Assembly (NCBI GenBank): GCA_003477305.1
Contig: DMTN01000064.1
Location: forward strand, 6,241 to 27,010
Direction of reading: 5' to 3'
Length of the DNA stretch: 20,770 bases
Origin: Acholeplasmatales bacterium
GTDB taxonomy: Bacteria > Bacillota_I > Bacilli_A > Izemoplasmatales > Hujiaoplasmataceae
Below the pieces are notes generated by a model. That model was not told where the DNA came from. It saw nothing but the letters and a program-made list of their open reading frames with translations, and did not search any database. A program made the position numbers and the translations under genes. How positions within the stretch are numbered: position 1 is the first letter of the stretch; each line of letters starts with the position of its first letter. Shown here piece after piece: positions 7,672-16,047 of this stretch.

Positions 7672-9381
7672 TTACATTTTTTCGATGATCTGCATCCCGA
7701 GCAGGCGCATCCCGTCATTCAAGACGGCGCGCACCATCGCGATCAGATGTTTTTTGGTCTGCTTTTCGCGGACGTCTTCGACATTCACGCGTTCCTTCGC
7801 GTAGTAGCTGTTGAAGAGCGCCGCGAGGGAGAGGAGGTATTTCGCGACGATCGAGGGTGAAGCCTCGGCGGCCGCTTTCTCGACGGTCGATTGATACTGC
7901 CCGACCGCCTTGACGATCTCGAACGCCGGATCGGCCGCGAGGAGCGCGAAGTCGACGTCGCCGTCGAACACGAACGGTTCGAGGTTCAAAATCGACGTGA
8001 TCCGGACGGAGGTGTACTGGAGGTAGGGGCCGGTCTGGCCTTCGAACTTGACCATGTCCTCGAGATTGAACTCGAAATCGTTGGCACGGAAGTTCTTGAG
8101 GTCGTTGAAGATGATCGCCGACACGCCGATCTTGGTCGCGATCGCGTCCTTGTCGGCGAGGTCGGGGTTCTTCTCCTCGATGTAGGCCTTGGAGAGCTCG
8201 ATCGCCTCGTGGAGGACGTCGACGAGCTTCACGACCTTGCCCTTGCGGGTCGACATCTTCTTGCCGTCCTGCAGGACGAGCCCGAAGTTGACGTGTTCGA
8301 TCGTGTCCGCTTCCGGGTATCCCATCAGGCGGACGACTTTCTTGAGTTGTTCGAAGTGCAGCTTCTGTTCGTTTCCGACGACGTAGAGCGCACGGTCGAA
8401 GTGATAGGTGTTCTTGCGGTAGAAGAGCGCCGCGAGATCGCGGGTGATGTACAGGGTGGAGCCGTCCTTCTTCTGGATCAGCGCCGGCGGGATTTCCTCG
8501 CCGAGATCGACGATCATCGCCCCCGCGTCTTCCTTGAGCAGGTTTTTCGCCGCCAGTTCGTCGATCACCGCTTGCATCTTGTCGTTGTAGAAGGCTTCGC
8601 CGTTGTAGGAATCGAAATGCACGTCGAGCAGCTGGTAGACCTGCATGTAGTCCGCCAGCGAGACCTCGCGGAACCAGGACCAGAGCGCGGTGTAGATCGG
8701 ATCGCCGTGTTCGAGCGCCGTGAAGATGGCGCGCGCGGCGTCGTCGAGTTCGGGATGTTCTTTCGCGCGTTCATGGTATTCGACGTAGAGTTTGACGAGT
8801 TCGTTGATCGGATCGGCTTCGACCTTGGAACGGTCGCCGAAGGTCTGGAAGGCGTAGATGATCTTTCCGAACTGCGTGCCGAAGTCGCCGAGATGATTGA
8901 TCCGGACGACCTTCGCGCCGGTCTTCTCAAGCAGGTTGCCGAGCGCGTGGCCGATGATCGTCGACCGCAGATGGCCGATCGAAAACGGCTTGGCGATGTT
9001 GGGGCTCGAGTAGTCGATCACGACCGTCTCGCCGGCGTTTTTCAGCGAATCGCCGTAGGCTTCGCCCTGGGCGAGGAATGCCTTCATGATCGCTTTTGCG
9101 ATTCCGGCCGGATCGAGGCGCAGGTTCAAGAATCCGCCCATCGGGGCGATCTGGGAGAAATACGCATGCAGGGGCGAGGCCGCGATCGCGTCCGCGATGT
9201 CCTTCTGGACGGCCGGGACACCCGTTTGGGCGGTCTTGGCGATCGTGAAGACGGGGACCGACAGGTCGCCTTGGTCCTTGCGCTTCGGTTCTTCGACGAC
9301 GACGCCGACGGGCTTGCCGTAGCGTGCCGAAAGGACGCTTTCGAGGTAGCTTTTCAATTCGTTTTTAATGGTTTCGATCAT
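7672..9381 (-). CDS. argS: Arginyl-tRNA synthetase
   Basis: Class I aminoacyl-tRNA synthetase that charges tRNA-Arg; 569 residues, normal length. Seen: an N-terminal additional domain (about 1-110), the signature SSPNIAKPFSIGHLRST, whose HIGH motif reads SIGH at 134-137 as in many Gram-positive ArgRS, then GDFGTQFG at 165-172, KKMSTRKGK (KMSKS equivalent) at about 374-382, and a DALR anticodon-binding tail ending GMRLLGMQIIEKM. The start is the ATG at 9381 with GGGGG eight bases upstream. A TTG at 9441 would add 20 residues but lies inside a terminator stem and the Nudix reading frame, so it is rejected. The gene sits downstream of the Nudix gene and upstream of the ABC exporter pair. Confidence 0.97.
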   Translation of the reverse strand: MIETIKNELKSYLESVLSARYGKPVGVVVEEPKRKDQGDLSVPVFTIAKTAQTGVPAVQKDIADAIAASPLHAYFSQIAPMGGFLNLRLDPAGIAKAIMKAFLAQGEAYGDSLKNAGETVVIDYSSPNIAKPFSIGHLRSTIIGHALGNLLEKTGAKVVRINHLGDFGTQFGKIIYAFQTFGDRSKVEADPINELVKLYVEYHERAKEHPELDDAARAIFTALEHGDPIYTALWSWFREVSLADYMQVYQLLDVHFDSYNGEAFYNDKMQAVIDELAAKNLLKEDAGAMIVDLGEEIPPALIQKKDGSTLYITRDLAALFYRKNTYHFDRALYVVGNEQKLHFEQLKKVVRLMGYPEADTIEHVNFGLVLQDGKKMSTRKGKVVKLVDVLHEAIELSKAYIEEKNPDLADKDAIATKIGVSAIIFNDLKNFRANDFEFNLEDMVKFEGQTGPYLQYTSVRITSILNLEPFVFDGDVDFALLAADPAFEIVKAVGQYQSTVEKAAAEASPSIVAKYLLSLAALFNSYYAKERVNVEDVREKQTKKHLIAMVRAVLNDGMRLLGMQIIEKM

Positions 9382-9405
9382 TGGGTGATCCCCCGCTTTC
9401 TTTTC

Positions 9406-9447
9406 AAAAAAAAGTCGATTCGGACGGCAATCACAGTCCAAATCGAC
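9406..9447 (-). terminator. Intrinsic terminator across the Nudix stop codon, just before argS
   Basis: The minus-strand stem GTCGATTTGGAC pairs with GTCCGAATCGAC (plus 9436-9447 with 9414-9425, one G-U pair). The stop codon begins within the 10-base loop. Eight T follow (9406-9413). Only 24 bases separate the T run from the argS start codon. Confidence 0.85.
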
Positions 9448-9946
9448 CCTTCATATACTTCAAAACCGCCGTTTGCGTGTGATAAAAGCAGAGCTTCTGC
9501 TCGCCGAGACCGGCGATGATCGCCGCATTCCTGGCGATCGCCTCGTCGAGACCGATCCACACGGGGACGAGTCCCATTTCTTCTTCATGCTCTTCGAGTT
9601 TCGATTCGCTGAATTGGAGGACGTCGACGTGATAGTAATCGGAGACGACGCGGACCACGGCGCCATAAAGCGATCGCGATTCGCGGATCTCTTCGGTGCT
9701 GCCGAGGTGTTCGATGATTTTCACCTGGGTGGCGCCGATTTCTTCAAGCAGTTCACGGTAGAGAGTATCGAGTTTGGACTCGCCGAGCGTCATTGCGCCG
9801 CCGGGCGTGCCGTACATGTGATCTTTTTCGGAGTACATGAGCAGAATCTGATTCTGCCGAAGGATGATCGCCCGGACGACGTCGCGGGTGACGATTTTCG
9901 GCGGGATGTCGACCAAAGCGTCGTTGACGACAATGAACGGGTTCAT
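9431..9946 (-). CDS. Nudix hydrolase
   Basis: A 171-residue cytoplasmic Nudix-fold protein that would cleave a nucleoside diphosphate linked to another group. The full Nudix box G-x5-E-x7-REUxEExGU is present at residues 50-72: Gly50, Glu56, Arg64-Glu65, Glu68-Glu69, Gly71. All metal-binding glutamates are there, so it should be active. The N-terminal strand RAIILRQNQILLMYS and the TPGGAM turn are standard. Nothing outside the box identifies the substrate. The ATG at 9946 has GGGAGGT upstream. It has its own likely promoter and a terminator that overlaps its last codons. argS follows 49 bases later. Confidence 0.93.
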   Translation of the reverse strand: MNPFIVVNDALVDIPPKIVTRDVVRAIILRQNQILLMYSEKDHMYGTPGGAMTLGESKLDTLYRELLEEIGATQVKIIEHLGSTEEIRESRSLYGAVVRVVSDYYHVDVLQFSESKLEEHEEEMGLVPVWIGLDEAIARNAAIIAGLGEQKLCFYHTQTAVLKYMKGRFGL

Positions 9947-9979
9947 CTCACGTACCTCCCTTCAAGGATCACTATGAAT

Positions 9980-10009
9980 ATTTTAGCACAAATGCGCGAA
10001 TGATGACAA
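9980..10009 (-). promoter_or_regulatory. Probable promoter for the Nudix gene
   Basis: TTGTCA (10004-10009), 18 bases, TAAAAT (9980-9985) on the minus strand, directly after the ABC-F stop codon. I see no terminator between ABC-F and this site, so upstream read-through is also possible. Confidence 0.6.
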
Positions 10010-10022
10010 TGTTTTCTTGCGT

Positions 10023-11855
10023 TCAGTCCTGCAGCGCGGCGATTTTCTCGAAGAGATCGTCGGCCTCGACCTCGGATTGCGCGATTTTCGCCGAAACCTC
10101 ACGGTATTTGGCGGCGTCGCCGTAAATCTCCGGATCGAAGCGCGAACGCTTCAACGTTTCGATCGCGAGGTGAAGCTGATCGATCCGCGTTTCAAGTTTT
10201 TTGATCTCCGCGGCGGCGTTCACCGACTTCGGACGCGACGGTCGCGCCGTCTTCGTTTCGGTCCGGGCGGCCATCGCGATCTTGAAGGCGTCGTAGTCGC
10301 CGTCGAAGACGATCGGTCCGTCCGCCTTCAGCCAGACGATCTTGGTTGCGACCTTGTTGATGAAGTAGCGGTCGTGGGAGATGAAGAGGATCGGACCGTC
10401 GAAGTCGTCGAACACGTCTTCGACGATGTTCTTCGTTTCGATGTCGAGATGATTCGTCGGTTCGTCGAGGATCAGCATCTCCGGTTCCTCGAGCATCAAA
10501 AGCAGGAGGACGAGACGGACCTTCTCGCCGCCGGAGAGGACGTCGACGAACTTGAAGACGTCGTCTTCGACGAACAGGAAGCGCGCCAAGAGACTGCGCA
10601 CTTCGCCGACGGTCTTCATCGGATAGCGGTCGTGGATCGTCGAGAGGACGGTCAGGGTTTCGTTGAGACCGGCCAGGTTCTGGTCGAAATAGCCGATCTT
10701 GAGCGTCTTGTGGCGGATGACCTCGCCGGCGATCGGCGGCAAGGTGCCGATCAGGGTCTTGATCAGGGTCGTTTTCCCGATCCCGTTCGGACCGATGATG
10801 CCGATCTTGTCGAAGCCGCGCATGGTGAGCGCGAGATGTTCCTGAAGCGGGACGTCGTAGCCGATCGACAGGTCGTCCGTCTCGAGGATGATCGCCTCCG
10901 TCGGACGCTTCGTGCGAAACCCGAAGCGGACGTCGGCGTGGCCGGTCGTCGGCTTGTCGAGGCGGTCGATGCGACCGAGTTTCTTGATCCGGTCCTGTGC
11001 GCTTTTGGCTTTGGAGGCCTTGTAGCGGAAGCGGTCGACGAAACTCTGGAGATGGGCGATTTCCTTCGCCTGGCGGGTATAGCGGCCGAGCAAAGCTTCG
11101 AAACGGCGGACCTTTTCGACTTCGTACATGTCGAAATTGCCGTGATAGACGGAGACCGTCCCCTGGTCGATTTCGTAGATTTTGGTGGCGACGCGGTTGA
11201 TGAAATACTTGTCGTGGGTGATGACGAGGACGGCGCCGACGTACTTGCGCAGATAGTCCTCGAGCCATTCGATGATCTCGATGTCCATGTGGTTCGTCGG
11301 TTCGTCGAGGATCAGCAGTTCGGGTTTCTGAAGCAGCAGTTTGGCGAACGCGATGCGGGTCTTCTCGCCGCCCGAAAAACTGCGGACGATCCGCCCGTAT
11401 TCCGCTTTCGTGAAACCGAAACGCGTCAGCATCATGTCGATCGTGACGCGGAAATCGTATCCGCCGAGGCGGACGTATTCCTCGTCGAGGCGCGTGTAGC
11501 GCAGCAGGGCGGGTTCGTCATGCTCGGTTTCAAGCCGCTTCGCCGCGTTGGCGAGCTCGCCCTCGAGGCGGACGAGCGGGGCATAGACCGTCAACAACTC
11601 GTCGTACATGGTCCGGTTCTCGTCCTCGAGGACGTCCTGCGACAGATAGCCGACGTGGGCGGAGCGGCTGATCGAGACTTCGCCGTAATCGGCTTCGGTC
11701 TCGCCAAGGATGATTTTCACGATCGTCGATTTCCCGACACCGTTTTGGCCGATCAGGGCGACTTTTTCGCCTTCGGTCACGTCGATGTCGACGTTTTCGA
11801 AAAGCAGCTCGCCGGCGAAGCTTTTTTTTAGATTCGCGATTTTTAGCAGGCTCAT
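10023..11855 (-). CDS. ABC-F family ATPase (ribosome-associated, YdiF/Uup-like)
   Basis: A 610-residue soluble protein with two ABC domains and no membrane helix, as in ABC-F proteins that act at the ribosomal E site during translation. Domain 1: Walker A GQNGVGKST at 36-44, signature FSGGEKTR at 160-167, Walker B LILDEPTNHMD at 181-191. The inter-domain linker at about 240-310 is rich in Arg and Lys, as expected for the tRNA-contacting segment. Domain 2: GPNGIGKTT at 355-363, LSGGEKVR at 440-447, LILDEPTNHLD at 461-471. A charged C-terminal extension (about 535-610) looks coiled-coil, as in Uup and YdiF. Whether it has a resistance or a housekeeping role cannot be told. The ATG at 11855 has GAGGTGA upstream. 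CorA lies 34 bases upstream with no terminator, suggesting one transcript. Confidence 0.94.
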   Translation of the reverse strand: MSLLKIANLKKSFAGELLFENVDIDVTEGEKVALIGQNGVGKSTIVKIILGETEADYGEVSISRSAHVGYLSQDVLEDENRTMYDELLTVYAPLVRLEGELANAAKRLETEHDEPALLRYTRLDEEYVRLGGYDFRVTIDMMLTRFGFTKAEYGRIVRSFSGGEKTRIAFAKLLLQKPELLILDEPTNHMDIEIIEWLEDYLRKYVGAVLVITHDKYFINRVATKIYEIDQGTVSVYHGNFDMYEVEKVRRFEALLGRYTRQAKEIAHLQSFVDRFRYKASKAKSAQDRIKKLGRIDRLDKPTTGHADVRFGFRTKRPTEAIILETDDLSIGYDVPLQEHLALTMRGFDKIGIIGPNGIGKTTLIKTLIGTLPPIAGEVIRHKTLKIGYFDQNLAGLNETLTVLSTIHDRYPMKTVGEVRSLLARFLFVEDDVFKFVDVLSGGEKVRLVLLLLMLEEPEMLILDEPTNHLDIETKNIVEDVFDDFDGPILFISHDRYFINKVATKIVWLKADGPIVFDGDYDAFKIAMAARTETKTARPSRPKSVNAAAEIKKLETRIDQLHLAIETLKRSRFDPEIYGDAAKYREVSAKIAQSEVEADDLFEKIAALQD

Positions 11856-11889
11856 CGGCGGTCACCTCGTTTCGATCTGGATGAATGGC

Positions 11890-12927
11890 TTATTTGGGCT
11901 TTTTGGGTTTGCGGCGCGGGAGTGCGAACGGGCTGCGCTTCTGGCCCCAGTGGTAGTTCAGCTTGCTCGAATAGTTCGCGAGGAACACCGCGAGCATGAC
12001 GCAGAGCGCGATCGACAGGATGAAGGCGAACCAGAAGCCGCGATCCACATGCACCGGCATCGTGAAGTTCATCCCGAAGAACGACGCGATCAGCATCGGG
12101 ACAGTGAGGACGATCGTGACGACGGTGAGCGTCTTCATGACCGTATTCACGTTGTTGGAGATGACGGAGGCGTAGGTATCGAGTGTGCCGCCGAGGATTT
12201 CGCGGTGGATCGTGCTCATTTCGATGGCCTGCCGGTTCTCGATGATGGCGTCGTCGATCAACGCGACGTCGTCGGGGTACTGGCGGAACGCTTCCTGGTT
12301 CTTCAGGCGTTCGAGCACGTTCAGGTCGGCGTTCAGACCGGTCGAGAGGTAGACGAGCGATTTGTTCAGGTTCATCAAATCGAAGAGCTCGCTGTTCTTA
12401 AGCGCTTCCTGCAGCTTCGCCTGGACCCCTTCGGACTCCTTGTCGAGCTGTTTCAAGAGCGTGACGAACATCGAGGCGTTCCGGTACAGGAGCTGGATCG
12501 TGAGTTTGAAATGCTTTGCGGTCGAGAAGTTCTTCATCGTCTTCGCGAGGAAGGCGGGGATCACGAAATTCTTCTTGGCGCAAGCGACGACGATGTAGTC
12601 GGCGTTGAAAAGGATGCTCATCGGCGTCGTATAGTAGCGGCTGATGTGCGGATGTTCCGGATCGACGGTGAAAATCGGCGTGTCGGCGACCACGATGATG
12701 ACGTCGCCCTCATCGTCGATGTGGGCCGATTCCTCTTCGTCGAGCGCTTTCCGGAGAATCGACTCGGCGATCTTGGTCGACCGCGCGACTTCCACGATTT
12801 CCGCTTCGGTCGGTTCGACAAGATAAATCCAGGCGCGCGGGACGATCGCTTTGACGACGTCGGCGTCGACGCCGCTTTTCCAAACCTGGAGTTCACCTGC
12901 TTCGGTGGTGAGATAGACGTTGATCAT
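11890..12927 (-). CDS. corA: CorA-family divalent metal ion transporter
   Basis: A 345-residue CorA-type channel for Mg2+ or a related divalent metal, acting as a homopentamer in the membrane. It has a large N-terminal cytoplasmic domain (1-260), a long helix leading into membrane helix 1 (about 266-284), the signature GMN at 285-287 (FFGMNFTMP), membrane helix 2 (about 298-318), and a basic tail ending in lysines. The YGMN tyrosine is Phe here, which is common in the wider family. Mg2+ versus Co2+, Ni2+ or Zn2+ cannot be decided. The ATG at 12927 has GGAGG eight bases upstream. It is the first gene of a probable corA-ABC-F transcript. Confidence 0.93.
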   Translation of the reverse strand: MINVYLTTEAGELQVWKSGVDADVVKAIVPRAWIYLVEPTEAEIVEVARSTKIAESILRKALDEEESAHIDDEGDVIIVVADTPIFTVDPEHPHISRYYTTPMSILFNADYIVVACAKKNFVIPAFLAKTMKNFSTAKHFKLTIQLLYRNASMFVTLLKQLDKESEGVQAKLQEALKNSELFDLMNLNKSLVYLSTGLNADLNVLERLKNQEAFRQYPDDVALIDDAIIENRQAIEMSTIHREILGGTLDTYASVISNNVNTVMKTLTVVTIVLTVPMLIASFFGMNFTMPVHVDRGFWFAFILSIALCVMLAVFLANYSSKLNYHWGQKRSPFALPRRKPKKPK

Positions 12928-12961
12928 GATGATCTCCTCCTTTCGCCGTTCGGCTTTCTTT

Positions 12962-12990
12962 ATTATACCACGCCGGCGAGTCGGAAAAAA
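12962..12990 (-). promoter_or_regulatory. Promoter for corA (extended -10)
   Basis: TGGTATAAT on the minus strand (-10 at 12962-12967 with extended-10 TG). The -35 region is T-rich (TTTTTT at 12985-12990) rather than TTGACA. The same TGGTATAATA string precedes the transketolase gene. Confidence 0.75.
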
Positions 12991-13010
12991 CCACCTATTC
13001 GCCCGAGCGA

Positions 13011-13043
13011 AAAGAAAAAGTTCCGCGTCGCAACGCGGAACTT
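13011..13043 (-). terminator. Intrinsic terminator of the pot operon
   Basis: A perfect 11-bp stem, AAGTTCCGCGT with ACGCGGAACTT (13033-13043 and 13018-13028), has a 4-base loop and is followed by TTTCTTT on the minus strand, 12 bases after the potD stop. Confidence 0.93.
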
Positions 13044-13055
13044 CGGGGGATGGAA

Positions 13056-14240
13056 TCAGTTGGTCTTGACGCGGACGGTCATCGCGATGATTTCCGAGGT
13101 GATGTCATCGGAGAACGCGACGAGCGGTTTTCCACCGAACACCGGAGCGTCGGACGGATTGAACGGAAGATCCGGGTTGGAGGCCATCGCGGCGCGGATG
13201 ACGTCGCCTTCGGATCCGGTTTTGATCATCTGGATGACGGCTTCGAGACACGGCGTGTAACCGACGATCCCGGAGTTCTCGTAAGCGACGGACGGACGGA
13301 GGAAGAAGTCGATGAACTGGTGCGCGAGATCGACGTTTTCGGCGTTCTCCGGGATCACCATGCCGTCGTAGAAGGCGATCGTGGAATCCGGGACGATGAT
13401 GCCGATGTGGTCGGTCAGGCTGAGCGCCTCTTCGGCGGTCGTGGCGTTTTCGGTGAGGATCAGGAAGGTGTCGAAGAAATCGCCGACGTAGACGAAGCCA
13501 AGGTCGCGGAGACCCTCTTCGATGTCCTTCTTGACCATGTCGGTCGCCCACTGGTCATAGGTGCGGAGGCTCAGGATGTCTTCGGAAAGTTCAAGGTATT
13601 CCGCCGAATAGACGTTCAGGGCGTTTTCATCGGTGATGGTGCCGATCTGATAGGCGTAAAGCAGCGACGCGGAATAGGCGAAGCGGGGGACGTCGTACAT
13701 CGCGACCTTCAAAGCGCGCGGGAAGACGCCGACCGGATCGGGTTCGAAGATGGCTCCCCACTGCTCTTCTTGGATGTATTCTTCCAAGCCGGCGAGGGAT
13801 TTGTTGTACATGATGCCGAAGACGCCCCAGAAATAGGGAATCGACACGCTGTACGGGTTGTCGACTTCGGCGTTGTCGGTGAACATCTCGCCGAGGATGG
13901 TCGAGATGCCGGTGACGAAGTTGGCTTGGTTGTATTGGGTCAGTTTGGTGAGATCGATCTCTTGCAGATAGCCATCATCCCAAAGCTTTTCGATCATGTA
14001 ATCGGAGGGGATGACGATGTCGAAGTTGGCGGTATCGTTGACGATTTTCTCTTCCATGAGTTCGTTCGATTCGGCAATCGTGATGTTGACCCGGACGTTA
14101 TATTCGTCCTCGAAGGCCTCCACCATGTCGGGGTTGATGTATTCGCCCCAGTTCAACAGTTGAAGCGTGGGTTTGGCAGTGCATCCGAAGGTGACCATCG
14201 GAATCAGGGCTACCAACAACAACAGGTACAGTTTCTTCAT
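13056..14240 (-). CDS. potD: Spermidine/putrescine-binding lipoprotein PotD
   Basis: A 394-residue substrate-binding protein of the polyamine ABC importer, lipid-anchored outside the membrane. The N-terminus has two Lys, a hydrophobic stretch and FGC, with Cys20 as the probable lipidation site; VTFGC is a loose lipobox. Mature sequence begins with LQLLNWGEYINPDMVEAFE, the PotD-type first strand; later landmarks are FDIVIPSDYMIEKL and the periplasmic-binding fold to the end. Polyamine specificity follows from family and operon context. The start is the ATG at 14240. Its nearest purine-rich GGGAG is about 16 bases away, so the ribosome-binding site is poor. It is the last gene of potABCD. Confidence 0.93.
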   Translation of the reverse strand: MKKLYLLLLVALIPMVTFGCTAKPTLQLLNWGEYINPDMVEAFEDEYNVRVNITIAESNELMEEKIVNDTANFDIVIPSDYMIEKLWDDGYLQEIDLTKLTQYNQANFVTGISTILGEMFTDNAEVDNPYSVSIPYFWGVFGIMYNKSLAGLEEYIQEEQWGAIFEPDPVGVFPRALKVAMYDVPRFAYSASLLYAYQIGTITDENALNVYSAEYLELSEDILSLRTYDQWATDMVKKDIEEGLRDLGFVYVGDFFDTFLILTENATTAEEALSLTDHIGIIVPDSTIAFYDGMVIPENAENVDLAHQFIDFFLRPSVAYENSGIVGYTPCLEAVIQMIKTGSEGDVIRAAMASNPDLPFNPSDAPVFGGKPLVAFSDDITSEIIAMTVRVKTN

Positions 14241-14291
14241 TTCGTTTTGCTTTTTTCTCCCATTTTATCTTCAGATTTTTAATACACTTGG

Positions 14292-15191
14292 TTAGGCGTG
14301 ACGCGGTTCGCGCTTCAGGTTTTTGCGCTTCTTGAGCGAACTTGAGACATACATCGCGATCAACGCGACGATGATGACGGTCGAGAGGATCGTGTTGTAG
14401 GCATACACTTCCGGTGCGAGGCGGCGGTTGTATCCGCCGTAGATGTAGATCGAGAGGTTGTTGACCTGGCCGGCGTTGAAGAAACTGATCAGGAAGTCGT
14501 CGATCGACATCGTGAACGCGATCAGCATGCCGGTCAAAATGCCCGGCATGATCGCGGGGATGATGACCTTCGTGATGCCGACGGCCGGTTTGCAATAGAG
14601 GTCGAGGGCGGCGTCGTAGAGGTTATCGTCGAGTTCCGCGAGTTTCGGCAAAACCGAGAGGACGACGTACGGGATGCAGAAGAACACGTGTGCGATGAGC
14701 AAGGACGGGATTCCGAAGACGCCGGGGATGACCTCCGCGACGATCTTGAAGACGAACATCAGCGAGATACCGGTGATGATGTCGGCGTTCAGGATCGGAA
14801 CCTGATTCAGAAACACCATCCCCTGCCGTTTCTTCTGCGGCAGCGAGTGGATCCCGATCGCGATGATCGTGCCGAGCACGGTCGAGATGCCGGTGGCGAG
14901 GAGGGCGACGAGGAGGGTCGTCGAGATCGCCTTCATCAAACTCGAGTCGAGATTGAAGGTGAGGACGTTCTTCCAATGGTCGAACGTGAAGCCGGTGAAC
15001 TGGTAGATGAGGCCGGTGCTTTCGTTGAACGACTGGATCGCGATCACGATGATCGGCAAGTACATGAGGAACATGAAGAAGGCGAAGAACGCATACTTCA
15101 AGACATTGGCGATGGATTGGAGGACTTTTTCGACTTCCGGGCGGCGGAGGTAGCGTGTGATCCGGCCGGGCTCTTTCTTGCGGACTCCCAT
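14292..15191 (-). CDS. potC: Spermidine/putrescine ABC transporter permease PotC
   Basis: A 299-residue inner-membrane permease with about six helices, paired with PotB. The N-terminus carries a basic cytoplasmic extension of about 30 residues before helix 1. The coupling (EAA-type) loop is LDDNLYDAALDLYCKPAVGI, with Tyr-Cys where Gly-Ala is usual, then KVIIPAIMPGI. IDDFLISFF in a late helix is typical of PotC. The ATG at 15191 follows the potB stop after one base. No strong ribosome-binding site lies at normal spacing (GGAAGGAG is about 14 bases upstream), so translation is probably coupled to potB. Confidence 0.94.
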   Translation of the reverse strand: MGVRKKEPGRITRYLRRPEVEKVLQSIANVLKYAFFAFFMFLMYLPIIVIAIQSFNESTGLIYQFTGFTFDHWKNVLTFNLDSSLMKAISTTLLVALLATGISTVLGTIIAIGIHSLPQKKRQGMVFLNQVPILNADIITGISLMFVFKIVAEVIPGVFGIPSLLIAHVFFCIPYVVLSVLPKLAELDDNLYDAALDLYCKPAVGITKVIIPAIMPGILTGMLIAFTMSIDDFLISFFNAGQVNNLSIYIYGGYNRRLAPEVYAYNTILSTVIIVALIAMYVSSSLKKRKNLKREPRHA

Positions 15192-15192
15192 A

Positions 15193-16047
15193 TCAGACCA
15201 GCGTCGCTCCTTCCTTGTCGACCTTGTTGACGATCATCATCGATCCGAAGATCAACACGAGGATGACGATCGACAGCATCGAAACGAAGTTGATGTCGTG
15301 GATGTAGTTCACTTCGATCAGCGAGCCGAGCACGTAGACGGTGCCGCTGGAGAGCAGTTTCTGGATCGCGAACCCGGAGAAGCAGGGCAGGAAGACCATG
15401 ATGATGCCGGTCGTCACGCCTTTCATCGAGAGCGGGAAGGTCACCTTCGCGAACGTGCGGACGCGGTTGGCGCCGAGGTCCATCGAGGCTTCGAGGAGCG
15501 ATTCGTCGATTTTCTCGATCACCGTATAGATCGGCAGGATCATGAACGGCAGAAAGGTGAGAACGAGGCCGATGACAATCGAGATGAAGGTCGCCTGGTC
15601 CTGATTGGCGAAGACGATCGAGAACGAAAGTCCGATCCGCGACAACAGGCTGTCGAGGATATTGCTCTCGGAGAGGATGTTCTTGAGCGCGACGTTGCGG
15701 AGCAGCGAGTTCGACCACATCGGAATGATCGTGAGGATGAGGATGACGAATTTGTTGGAGAAGGGGCTGCGGGCGACGATGTAAGCCATCGGATACCCGA
15801 TCAAAAAGCAGATGACGGTCGCGACGAACGCGGTGAGGAACGTGTACCCGAGAATTTGGAGGTTGGTCGTATCCGCAAGGGTGAACATCTTCTCCCATGC
15901 CGCCGTCGTCCAGGTGGCGCCGGCGAAACTGACGCCGTCGGTGTTCATGAACGACAGGATAAAGATCATCAACAGCGGAATCCCGACCAAAACGAGCATC
16001 CAGACGAGATACGGCAGCGCGAGTTTGCCGAGCTTCTTAATGTTCAA
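15193..16047 (-). CDS. potB: Spermidine/putrescine ABC transporter permease PotB
   Basis: A 284-residue permease with about six membrane helices. The coupling loop IDESLLEASMDLGANRV, then FPLSMKG, is the canonical EAA motif that contacts PotA. The only suitable start is a TTG at 16047, giving MNIKKLGKLALPY, with GGAG five bases upstream. That start lies inside the end of potA, overlapping by 11 bases, so the gene depends on potA translation. Stop TGA precedes potC by one base. Confidence 0.94.
   Translation of the reverse strand: MNIKKLGKLALPYLVWMLVLVGIPLLMIFILSFMNTDGVSFAGATWTTAAWEKMFTLADTTNLQILGYTFLTAFVATVICFLIGYPMAYIVARSPFSNKFVILILTIIPMWSNSLLRNVALKNILSESNILDSLLSRIGLSFSIVFANQDQATFISIVIGLVLTFLPFMILPIYTVIEKIDESLLEASMDLGANRVRTFAKVTFPLSMKGVTTGIIMVFLPCFSGFAIQKLLSSGTVYVLGSLIEVNYIHDINFVSMLSIVILVLIFGSMMIVNKVDKEGATLV

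Noticed and set aside
7672..9381. SIGH in place of HIGH as a possible inactivating change in arginyl-tRNA synthetase
   Set aside because: This form of the motif is common in Gram-positive ArgRS, and the rest of the active site, including MSTRKG, is intact.
4551..11831. Long plus-strand open frames opposite the ABC exporter, argS and ABC-F genes (for example 4551-5924, 6160-7599, 7891-9519, 10017-11831)
   Set aside because: They are shadows created by the GC-rich codon bias of the minus-strand genes. Their translations are rich in Asp, Arg, Glu and Val, with no recognisable fold, and they lie wholly opposite well-identified proteins.
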